A stretch of 64,000 nt of DNA from Agapanthus africanus (Eukaryota; Streptophyta; Magnoliopsida; Asparagales; Amaryllidaceae): positions 142,557,988-142,621,987 of the forward strand of contig JASDDO010000001.1 in the NCBI GenBank assembly GCA_030015575.1, read 5' to 3'. Numbering within the stretch: the stretch's first letter is position 1; every line of letters begins with the position of its first letter. This document shows positions 49,191-59,165 of the stretch, piece by piece. Both the position numbers and the translations under genes were made by a program. Below the pieces are notes generated by a model, which worked only from the letters and a program-made list of their open reading frames with translations, was not told the DNA's origin and ran no database searches.

Positions 49191-51174
49191 TGTTAGTGAG
49201 ATATGCCCTAGAGGCCATTATTGTATTATATTGGATTGTATATTACATATTGGAAGCTTGGGATATTCACAGTTATAATAACAGTTTTGCTCGAAATGGT
49301 AGTATGCTACTTGGTTTGATTCTACCTCAATATGTGCATGTGTTTCTTTTAGCATATCGCTTATACATATTGGTAGAGCCCTTAGGATTTTTGCTTGACT
49401 ACCAGCGTTATAGTGGCAGTCACACTAGTGGGAGCTGGGTAGTCTATAAGCACATCCTTATACAGGTCCCTAGTTGTAGGATTATCGACATGGGGTATCG
49501 ATACTCCAGAGTAGACTAGTGTATACGCTTCTCATCTCAGCAGGGGAGATAGTCTTTCACACAGCCATTAGTACGTCGTACTGGAGATAGTATACAGGTG
49601 CTCATTGAGTTATGAGTTACACTGGACATGACTCGTTGGGAACCGTTGGTTGGTATTATACCTATCGTCACGTAGCAGTTCCTAGGTGACATGAGTACAG
49701 CTTAGTCCATTGACTTAACATCGCTACTTCGTCTCGAGTGTGTTTCCACTGTTCTTAGATTACTACCCTACCACGGCTCAAAAGAGTCGTGTAAACAGGT
49801 AGTAGTTGGGTGCAATCTCGAAGCACTTGGAGGCTGTAGCGGTTAGATAGGATTCGTCTCTCTCGGTATTGGGGGTTGATATCGCGCTTTGTTCGAAAAG
49901 CCATTACACAAAGTCCCTGGCCAGGGCAATCGAGATTTACTGGTAGGCACTCCAGTAGTTTCTCAAGGTGTATTGGGCTCTGTCCCGGCACGAATTATTG
50001 CGCTATTAGGGATCTGGCATTTACTATTCCCCTAGGCACGATATGCGAGTATCTCAGACAAATAGACCGGACTCTATGGAGATTATCACAGATAGGCTCA
50101 GTAGGAATTCGGATGAGTTTGCTCATCGGCCTTCTTATTGACAGATACCTGGATAGCCGTTACGTGTAGCTAGTACCGCTGACGTGCTTATGGTTAAACC
50201 AATTGTCAGCGTACTGTCGAGTCTTTAGAGTCCCGCACAGAGGGTTTTCCTGCTTCGGGAGAAACGATGTAGAGGCTGTATGGTTTTACAACAGGGTTCC
50301 GATCACATATGTGTATAGGCTACACGGATGATGTTTGGACGGATAATACTAGTAGGCTTTGGTTTAAGCCGGATCCTAGTATTGTATTATTGGATTGTTA
50401 TTATCTCATTGTATTCGTATTTTTCGGAATACGAATACGGGTATGTATATACGGTGAGGGTATTCTTGTAATTTTACACGACATGCTTCTAGAAGGGGAC
50501 ACTTCATTACTTGGATTATCTATTTTTGAGAAATAGATTAATGAGGTGGATTTGGAGATATTTGAGGTATGGGTATGAAGCATGGTTAAAACATTTGTTT
50601 ATTTGTTTGGCTACACTATTCAAGCATGGTGGCTATTTTCAATTGGGAAAATATTCCATGCTTGATAATTGAGTAGCATGAGCTATTCTCCACACTTAGA
50701 ACCCTAGCTCATTTTGCATTTTGCTTTCTCTCTTTAAGTTTCCTCCTACCTCAAAGAGATACTTACCCTCACATGTGTTGTGAAACAAAGGATCTCAAGA
50801 GATAATACACTCTATTAACTACTCTACATCACCTAGGCTACTTAGATTAGCAAACTAAGTACCCTACTTACTTCGGTTTAGAGGTAGGAGCTTGAAGTAC
50901 AAACTCTCGGGTGGATCATCTTCGATACAAGGAGGCTGACATTGCAACCTTCATCCATTCTTCTAGGAGCCAAGGAGAGGTGGAAAAGAAGACCCGAAGG
51001 ACTAGTTTACGGACGTATAACCATCTATCATAGTAGTTAAACCCCCTAATTAGTTTAGCTAGTTAAGGTTCCGTAAAGATCCTGGAGTTTAGTCGGTATT
51101 GCGAATCTCATAAAAATCGTTTTTGAAAATTCTGCCTCCCCGCATACTCGCGGGGTGCGCGATATCGACTTACG
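49191..51174 (+). repeat. Copia LTR B (5' LTR, no partner seen)
   Basis: 1,984 bp starting TGTTAGTGAGATATGCCCTAG and ending cgacttacg, apparently a mutated CA end. A primer site follows. It shares the conserved blocks with the other copia LTRs, including CCCTGGCCAGGG (49915-49926). No second LTR B is present in the window. Confidence 0.82.
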
Positions 51175-51175
51175 G

Positions 51176-51188
51176 TGGTATCAGAGCC
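51176..51188 (+). other. Primer binding site after LTR B
   Basis: tggtatcagagcc, one base after LTR B, with the same one-base spacing as in the outer copia element. Confidence 0.92.
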
Positions 51189-51351
51189 TACTAAATCTTA
51201 ACTAGATAGTTAGCAAGTAGTTAGAAACTCGATTGACGAAACAGTGCACGAAATCACGATCCGGGACATGCTTACTGTCGATTTTCAAAAGTGCTTGCTT
51301 CCCCCAATCAGAGCAAAGCTCTGTTCAAATTTTGAAATTTGAAATGAAGCA

Positions 51352-51560
51352 GCGCTAAGAGTCAAAGACTCTGAGGGAGCGCTCACGTGCAAAGCACGAG
51401 AGCGCTGGCGCCAGGTGCGCCAGCGCTAAGAGTCAAAGACTCTGAGGCGGCGCTCACGTGCAAAGCACGATAGCGCTGGCGCCAAGTGCGCCAGCGCTAA
51501 GAGTCAAAGACTCTGAAGCAGCGCTCACGTGCAAGGCACGAGAGCGCCAAGCGCTAGAAC
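51352..51560. repeat. 71 bp tandem repeat, three copies
   Basis: Units start at 51352, 51423 and 51494 with gcgctaagagtcaaagactc. Each contains the nested hairpins AGAGTC/GACTCT, AGCGCTC-a-CGTGC-aaa-GCACG-a-GAGCGCT and, in the first two copies, AGCGCTGGCGC/GCGCCAGCGCT. The third is truncated. Confidence 0.93.
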
Positions 51561-51903
51561 TAAATGTTCTCCACCGTTGGATCAAATATCCAACGAAGAT
51601 GATAAATCATCATATTACCAGAATAAAATTCTGTTAAGGAAATACTCCTCAGAATCTTTCCAAACAAGAAAGATTGTGCTCTGTAAATCAGAGCACCGTT
51701 GGATCAAAGATCCAATGGTGATTAAAAATCACCAAGATACAGAATAAATTCTATATAGGAAAATATTTTCCCAATCTTGTTAAAAACAAGAAGATTGTCT
51801 TCTGTAAAACAGAAGCCCCAGGATCAAAGATCCAATGGTGTGGAAACATCCCCAAATCAATCAGAGAAAAATTTTCTTAACTGATTCAACAAATCAGCCT
51901 CCC

Positions 51904-51912
51904 CTATATAAA
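51904..51912 (+). promoter_or_regulatory. TATA-like element inside the hairpin region
   Basis: CTATATAAAGGACCC is a strong match to a plant core promoter, followed by the CAAGAC-atcaa-GTCTTG hairpin. Its position downstream of a primer site is odd for a copia leader. It would be normal if this stretch is the LTR of a different element. Confidence 0.45.
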
Positions 51913-52299
51913 GGACCCAAGACATCAAGTCTTGCAGAGAGGGACCCCCCCACAAACTTTAAGAAATTTGAAAGAGAAGAGCAAGCTCTAGGAAGAAGAA
52001 ATTTCCTTCGAGGTTAATAAAAAGAAGAGAGAGGTCATAACATCTCCTGGATTTTTGAGAGTTTAACTCTCACATCATAAGAACTCAGTTCTTTATATAG
52101 ATCACAGATCCATAAGACAAGGTTTTTTCATAAAAAAGAAAGAGATCATAGCATCTCACCAAAAAGAGAAGAACTTAGTTCTTAGATTTATGAGACAAAG
52201 TCTCTTATGAACGAGAATTTAATTCTCAGAGCACAAAATTAATTAGAACTAACAAAGAAGAGCCTTAGCGCTCCAAATTAAGAAGGAGCGCCTCAACGC

Positions 52300-52650
52300 T
52301 CCAAGTTTGGCGCTCAGCGCCCAGCGCTCCAAGTGCTATTTTATAAGAAGCGCTTTAGCGCTCCAGCGCTCCAAATTTGGCACTCAGCGCCAAGCGCACC
52401 ACGTGCTCCCCACGTATGCGCTATTTCATAAGAACCGCTTCAGCGCTTCAAGTCTGGCGCTCAGCGCCAAGTACACCACGTGCTACTCACGTGTGCGCTA
52501 TTTCAAAAGAAGTGCCTTAGCGCTCCATGTCTGGAGCTCAGCGCCAAACGCGCTACGTACTCCTCACGTGGGCGCTATCTCAGAAGAAGCGCTTTTAGCG
52601 CTCAAATGCTCCAAGTCTGGCGCTCATCGCCAAGCGCTCTATACATAAAG
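52300..52650. repeat. GCGC-rich ~60-84 bp tandem repeats, five units
   Basis: Units begin with aagtctggcgctcagcgcc-like sequence near 52312, 52372, 52450, 52528 and 52612. Several contain GGCGCT-c-AGCGCC and CACGTG motifs. Confidence 0.8.
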
Positions 52651-53043
52651 TGCTCTGTACATAAAGGCTGTACATAAAGCGCTCTGCGCTACAAAGTGTG
52701 TTCAACACTCAATAAAAGACAAAAAGAAAGGAGTGTCAGAACCCAAATTAATGCTCGGCATTATTGAATAAGAAGGGACTGAGCCCAAACAAATGTTCAA
52801 CACCCAAACAAGTGTACAACACTTTAATCAAAACTCAGTGGGCTGAGCCCAAGTTGGCCATAAGTTCCTAACTCAGACCAACTAAGCCCATGTGCTTACA
52901 ATTGGTCTTAGTCCCAAGTCTGACTACAGATCTCCCAACCAACCTTGGTTCAAGGGTACATCTCTTCATTCCTCTGATATGTGTCGTTGTAATTCTTCAA
53001 CGTCTTCAGAGAGGTGACGGGTCCCGACAACCAGACATTCCTT

Positions 53044-53183
53044 GGACTATGATGTCCTTAAACTTATGGACCGCAATATCCCTAAACTAAACTCTATAGA
53101 CTATGACGTCTTTAAACTATGGACTATGATGTCCTTAAATTCCATGGACTACGATGTCCTTAAACTTATGGACCGCAACGTCC
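53044..53183. repeat. Six GGAC...GTCC micro-palindromes
   Basis: GGAC-tatgat-GTCC (53044), GGAC-cgcaat-ATCC (53068, broken), AGAC-tatgac-GTCT (53098), GGAC-tatgat-GTCC (53121), GGAC-tacgat-GTCC (53146), GGAC-cgcaac-GTCC (53170), separated by ttaaact-like linkers. One unit has changed both arms together. Confidence 0.8.
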
Positions 53184-53812
53184 CTAAACTAAGACGATAG
53201 AGTCCAAATACTCCTTCGTCGGATCTAAATGATCCCAAAATCACGTTGAGTAGATCTTAGTCTAGAATTAGACTAACGTACCCTCAACAAACGTTTGAGT
53301 TGACCTTAGTCTAAAACAAGACTAACGGTTCTTAAACCAACCCAAACCCAAATCTAAGAAAATACGGATTTGGACTAATCCACGCCCTACGGGCGACAAC
53401 ATTAATTAGTCTCCGTATACAATCCACGGGCAACCAAAAATAAAACAAACACACACGGCAAGAAGTGACCATCTGGAGAAGGAGAAAGTGGTTACCGCGA
53501 TACGGTAGCATAATTAACTGCAGGGGCTTGCGCCTGCAGGGAAGAGCGTCCCCACAATCAAAAACCCCTCGCAAACGAGGGAGAATCTGACGAAGTCTGC
53601 TACAACGGCCGCATCCGTCTAAACCTCTAATACACGGTGCCATAAATCAGCTTGGCATCTTCGGAGAGGTGGATGGATAAAACCAAATAGCATCTGCTCC
53701 CCCACCCCAAAATTCAGGCCAGACGTCCTAACGTCCCAGTCACGTCTTTCGACGGAGAACAGATTCTGGCACGTCCGGTGGAACCTTTTCCTCTTTCCAC
53801 TCCACACTTCGT

Positions 53813-54373
53813 GTGTCGTGTTTCGCGAACAAATCGCGGTTTGCTATGGTTGCTCATGGATTCGAGGTACTTAGATTTGGTGTCTTGCTCTGTGCAGAAG
53901 AGAATATGGCGTCAATGGCTTCCAACTGCACTAATTGCAACAGCAGCTCCCACTCCCTCCTCGCTGGAGGAGTGACTTATGGGCCCCAAGCGGCCTCCAT
54001 ATTCGCCATGCCAGTGGAACAGGTGACTCAGGCTACCATTGGGTTGTTCTTCGGGACTGTGCTCCCACCAAAGAGCTTCAATGCCCCAGTGCCATCGCAA
54101 GAAGCTCCGAAGAAGTCGGTCTTTGATCGGCTTGCAACTACCGCGGTCCCTCTCAACGGGTCGCCCAAATCCAACGCCTTGGCCTTTAACAGACTGGGCC
54201 AAAGATCCAATGGGCCCATGAAGAAGCCCGCAATACCTGAAGGGGTTATCCCGAAACGGATAGCCATCCCTGCTGCAGTAAATGAAGTCATCAGAGAGAC
54301 TTCTCCTGCTAATTCTCCTTTCAGGTTTGGAGGAGAATTTGAGGATACAGTGGGAGACATCCTGATTAGATAG
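53813..54373 (+). CDS. Gag-like ORF1 of a retroelement (186 codons), function unproven
   Basis: The open frame begins MSCFANKSRF; an internal start at MASMASNCTNC (about 53,909) is also possible. It contains SVFDRLATTA and ALAFNRLGQ, short repeats of the type seen before the protease in some plant gypsy gag proteins, and ends FEDTVGDILIR. The last about 16 residues and the DNA after them match the outer copia element upstream of pol (TVGAILIR). No zinc knuckle is visible. It could be a copia ORF1, or a Tat-type gypsy gag fragment: a Tat-like GGCACGTCCGGTGGAAC stands just upstream at 53768. Confidence 0.5.
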   Translation: MSCFANKSRFAMVAHGFEVLRFGVLLCAEENMASMASNCTNCNSSSHSLLAGGVTYGPQAASIFAMPVEQVTQATIGLFFGTVLPPKSFNAPVPSQEAPKKSVFDRLATTAVPLNGSPKSNALAFNRLGQRSNGPMKKPAIPEGVIPKRIAIPAAVNEVIRETSPANSPFRFGGEFEDTVGDILIR

Positions 54374-54440
54374 TGATTAACCATTCTGATCTAGGTTACA
54401 GTGCATGCAGAGTGTTTCTTTTCTCTCTCTCTTTGGCAGC
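54374..54440 (+). other. ORF1-pol junction with pyrimidine tract and AG
   Basis: After the ORF1 stop, gattaaccattctgatct leads to cttttctctctctctttgg and CAG at 54437-54439, then cgaccat. The outer copia element has the same layout. Conservation in two diverged elements suggests a functional junction, possibly a splice acceptor for pol expression. Confidence 0.5.
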
Positions 54441-57400
54441 GACCATGTTCCGACCCTAGAATGTGACTCAGCGACCAAGTTAACCGAACTTTCTTAAAAC
54501 GCTGGCTTTTGGATTGTCTGAGTTGCATACATCATTGCCACTCCTTTTACCCTTTGCTTTTCTCCGGAACACTCCGTATCATTACGAACATCCACTTCCA
54601 TTAGATAAATCTATCGTATAGTTACATACGAACTCGAAGGAACTTGTTCCAGATTCGAGTACGGATTCTGGTTCTGAAGAGATTGAATAGGATTATTCAG
54701 TTGTCTTTGCCTTTTACCTTCTCTCAGGTTGTGAGGGCTCCTAGGATTAGGAGAGGGCATACCTATTACGCTTATTGGATAGTCTTCTTCCAAACCATAG
54801 GCAGGTGCCGAAAGGTAGGGAATGAAGAAAACCAATTAGCCTAAATGTGGTGTACAGAAGGTAATAAGTAAAGACAAATAAAGGGATTAGAAAGAGTGCA
54901 AAGTAAAATGCGACTACTATCATTCACGACCAAACCGCGTATATACGGTTATAGTCATAAATCGGATAGTGGAAGAGGCATTACTAGGAATACCCGGATA
55001 CCCCTACGAAATATTTTAATGTTTCAGTTTCACTATGCGTTGTTAATTGAAAACCGATTTCCCAATTAGACCCTTGCTCCAGGGTATATATTTACCAGGT
55101 ATGATTCTCACATCTGTATGGTTTTACAGATGATGAGTGAGATTAAGTTATTGGGAATTAGTTGATCATCCTCATTATATCGGGATTCGTTGTAATTGGT
55201 GATATTTGAGGAAATTACCTAGGGTTGTTTGCCCGACGGCAAATATTTGGTTTTGAATATCCGTTGTTATGCACCAATTTCAAACTGATATATCTGTACG
55301 TTTATTTTATAAAGTAAGATATAACTTTTTGAAATTATGTCCATGACATTTAGCTATATCGGTTGATGTTTAGGTAAGGAGCATTAAACAGCGGTGTAAT
55401 TATTTTTAACCTTAAGAACAGTTTTCAACCTACGACGCACAGGGTTTGAGTTATTAAACTCAGGGAATTTATACAAAATATTGTATGTTGTCCAGTGTCC
55501 ATTAGGACAGAGGGGTTGGTCCTCGTACTATATTCTGTTTACTTGTGACTTCTCAAGTTTTAGACACGTGTTTCGTAGAAATACAAGGTCCAAATTTTGA
55601 GAAGTTATAGGTACAATAATAAAGTAGAGAACCATGTGTCGCAAGTATTGGGATTCTTCAAGGTAATCGAAGATGTAGATACTTGTATTTGGTATTCAGT
55701 TGATAGTAATAGTTTTGAGAAACTTTTTTCTCTTTCATGTTACTCATGTTTGGATGCACTCCTAAGTTGAGTATTGCTGATCAGCCTCTCTCCATTTAGT
55801 TGACATGCACTGGAGACAGCTGCATGATTTGAATCTGGTTCCAATTAAATCAGTTCCTTTGTTTCTATATTGTATATAGAATGGCTCATATCTTAACGAT
55901 GTTAAGGTATATGGAGCTGTCCGGCTTATGCTTAAAACCAGACTCGGGATAACTCAAGGCACGTTTCAGTAATGGCAGTTTGTGGGTTAACCCGGGCTTT
56001 GACGAGGGTTAACTTTCTACCATCTGGAAGATCAATAGTGATATTGTTCTTGACCCGCCACAGTTTCAGTAAAATGGACTTTTTCAGAAAACAGTAGTGG
56101 GAGTATGGTTGAACTAGAAGTGATTCCAGAACCGCAAACGATTACTGAAAATTTAATAGGACCAAAAGATTCAATCAGGTTTGACATTCTATTATCCACT
56201 CCGCAGATATGGTGGGTAACCTCAGGTGTCCGAGAGGTACTTCGGTATTCTCAAAGACGGTGACATGGAGGTTCTTGTTTACCCAGACTTGACACTACTG
56301 TTGTTCCAGACTATGAGACCCAGCATAAGGATGAGTATAGCGTCGTTCTAAACTAGCTTTAGAAGTGCACGTGTATATGACTCTGCCAGAGGGTTGTTAT
56401 AGTCAGTGGGAGCAGCGGAAGCATAGTGGACAAGCAGCTTGTGTCTATTTATAGACTAAAGTAGATATAATGGAGATAGATCATCTACTTTTAATGTGAA
56501 AGTCATAGGTTTTGACTTCATCAGAATAGGAGATGGATCTGTTAAGAAAGTTGTAGGGTGTGATGCCCTGGTAATTGGATGACATGCAATTTATAGGAAG
56601 TAAAATTCCTATCCTGCAATCGGTTATACTGTGGTTGTCACACAATGGTTTCTCCATATAGGATATGGATATTATATCAGACATTCTGATCACTAGATCT
56701 ATGGTTTTAGATCTAGATTTGGAAAGTGTCCCAATCTGGGTACTTGGACATCATTCTAAAGGTGTTTTAGATTGGACGACTCCTGGCATGGTGGTGTACC
56801 TGCAGGTGATGGAGTCACCCTCTCTAAAGGTGTCTTACAGACTAAAGGGGAGAGGGATGTGCATGATTGGCATATCACTTGCTTAGGCAATTGAGTCAAT
56901 CATGAGATGTCAAGTACCATACCAAATATTGTTTTTGCACTAGCTGTAATAAGATAATATTAATCCAATCCTGGAGAAACGTTCGGAAGCAGTTTTAGAA
57001 CATAAGTTGGATGCTTTAAGGATATGATAACGGCAGCCTCCTTCGGGAGACAGTTATCATTCCAGGCTTCCAAGGTGACCTGGATGACAGAGTGACTGTC
57101 AGAGTTATAGTTTTCCCTTTGACGAGGGGCAGTAGTTTGGACAGATGGTCCAAGCGGATACTGAGGGAGGCATGACGCAGGATACTGATTAAATTCAGTT
57201 GACGATACAGTCTAAGAAGTTTGCTGGATTTGGAGTTCATTTATGAACTGGGTTCTATAAGATATCCAGACATATTCTAAGACAGGTATTGCTCATTTCG
57301 GGAGATGGTTTTCTCCGCGAACTTGAGATAAAGAGAGACATAGAAAGAAACATCAGAGCGGATCCACTCGCTGAGGCTATTTCTCGAAAGCAATAGTTTT

Positions 57401-57497
57401 ACAAACGGGCTTTGTAAAGCTGATTAGTAGAGAAGTTGGGTGTTCGATATCACACGGGCTGTGAGTATGCGACACTGCAATAATTAGCCTTAAGTGC
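54441..57497 (+). pseudogene. pol: Heavily decayed copia pol
   Basis: No long frame remains, but fragments align in order with the outer pol. These include HALETAA followed by stops near 55,810, FDFI near 56,510, SNPGE near 56,970, a DLDD segment near 57,070, SKKFAGFGVH-like and ADPLAEAI near 57,360. Many glutamine codons have become stops. The length (about 3.06 kb) matches a full pol. Confidence 0.75.
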
Positions 57498-57508
57498 AAG
57501 TGGGAGAT
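57498..57508 (+). other. Polypurine tract before LTR C
   Basis: AAGTGGGAGAT, identical to that of the outer copia, directly before TGTTGG. Confidence 0.92.
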
Positions 57509-59165
57509 TGTTGGATATAGTGCCATCAAAGTCAATTATTAGATCGCAGGCACGTGATTGCAATGATTGAGGGATGACCTATATCGGTAGGACAATTTTA
57601 CTTGAGATGATAATATGCTATCTGGTTTGTGTTTATCATCGTGTACATGCTTTAGGGGACATTACAGATCACTATTACATGTTGATAGAGCCCATAGGAT
57701 TCTTGCTTGACTACCAGCAGTATGATGGCGATCATATACGTGAGAGTTGGGTAGTCTATAAGCACATCCTTAAAGTGTCCCTAGTCGTGGGAGTTTCGAG
57801 ACTGGGCATCGATACTCTGAGAGTAGACTAGTGTATACGGATCGAGACCCCGACGAGGGGAAATGGCCGGTCTCACAAGCCATTGGTGTCAGTTGGTTCA
57901 CCTAAGATTGTATATAGGTGCTCATTGGGTTATGAGTACACCGGACGGACTCGCTGGGAATATGCTAGTCGGAAATTATACCTATCGTCAGATAGCAGTT
58001 CCCTGGTGACATGTGCACAGGTTAGTCTATCAACCTGAGATCGTCATTTATCTCGTATGAGTTCCTACTGTGCTTTGACTACTACCCTACCACGGCTCAA
58101 AGGAGTCGTGCAAACAGGTTTTAGTTGGATACAGTCCCGAGCCACATGGAGGCAGTGAGCGGATCGGCATGGGATTCATCTCTCCCGGTATTGGGGGTGA
58201 GATCGCGCTGTGTTTAGGGGAGCCATTACACAAAGTCCCTGGCCAGGGAAAGCGAGATTTACTGGTAGGTATTCCAGTAGTTTCTCAGGGTGTTCTGGCT
58301 ACACTCCGACACGACTTATACCGCTATTGGGGGTCTGACGTTTACCAGCCCCTAGGCCTGATATGCCATACTCATAGACGAACGGACCGGGCTGTACGGA
58401 TATTGTCACTGACAGGCTTAGCAGGGTTTCAGGATGAGTTCGCTCATCAGCCTCCCTTTTGCTCAATACCTGGGCAGACGTTATGTACAGCTAGTACCAC
58501 TGACGTGCTTGTGGTTAAACCCACTGCCAGCGTATTGATGAGTCTTTAGAGTCCCCCACAGAGAGTTTTCCAAGTTCGGGCGAAACGTTCTAGAGGCCGT
58601 ATGATTTTATGGCAGGGTTCGATCATATACGTGCACTTATGCACTGATCATGATCGGATGGATCATACTAGTGGGCTTTGGTTTAAGCCGGATACTAATA
58701 TTAGATTGTTGAATTACTTTTGTCTTGTAGTATTCGTATTCAGTCAGAATACGGACGCGGGTATGTATATACGGATGAGGGGTAATCTTGTAATTCATTA
58801 CGGGATTACTTTTGAAGTTGCCAATTTCTTATCTTCCATTTTAAACATTTGGTTTAATATTTAATTAATGGAATTTGTTAGCAAATGTTTTTGGCCACAT
58901 TCCTTCACTGAAATTTCGTGGCCAGATTTTGTGGTGGCTGCCATTTTCGAAATTGGATGCTAGTATTTATTGGGCATGGGCAGCATGGGCTTGATTAGTG
59001 AGGTGTCCACTTTAGCCTTAATTGTTTTTGTATTTGTGAGGATATTTTACATGAGATATTTTCATTTGTGTGTGAGGTGGCTGCCTTTGTATGTGAGTGT
59101 TGATTTCTTGGCTTGGTTATTAATTCACTCACCCATCACTCACCCACCAAAATAAATCCCCAGAG
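57509..59165 (+). repeat. Copia LTR C (3' LTR), interrupted by element D
   Basis: Begins TGTTGGATATAGTGCC after the polypurine tract. 1,657 bp are present before LTR D begins in opposite orientation at 59166. The remaining few hundred bases should lie beyond the window. It contains CCCTGGCCAGGG (58237-58248) and ACTGG/CCAGT (58261-58278). Confidence 0.85.

Larger units (their letters stand above)
51309..53581. repeat. Chain of more than 30 short inverted repeats (mini-hairpins)
   Basis: Arm-loop-arm units follow one another nearly end to end. Examples: CAGAGC-aaa-GCTCTG (51309), AGAGTC-aaa-GACTCT (51358), AGCGCTGGCGC-caggt-GCGCCAGCGCT (51401), GTTGGAT-caaat-ATCCAAC (51576), CAGAAT-aaa-ATTCTG (51619), GTGCTCTG-taaat-CAGAGCAC (51676), TTGGATC-aaa-GATCCAA (51699), GGTGATT-aaa-AATCACC (51717), CTTCTGT-aaa-ACAGAAG (51799), AAGAACT-c-AGTTCTT (52079), GAGAATT-t-AATTCTC (52213), TTAGTCTA-gaat-TAGACTAA (53257), CCCTCG-caaa-CGAGGG (53566). 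Arms differ but loops are short and A-rich. Confidence 0.85.

Noticed and set aside
51309..53581. Endogenous pararetrovirus leader
   Set aside because: A structured leader, a TATA box and a tRNA-Met site are compatible. However, no movement-protein, coat or pararetroviral RT frame follows, and the flanks are copia LTRs and copia pol relics.
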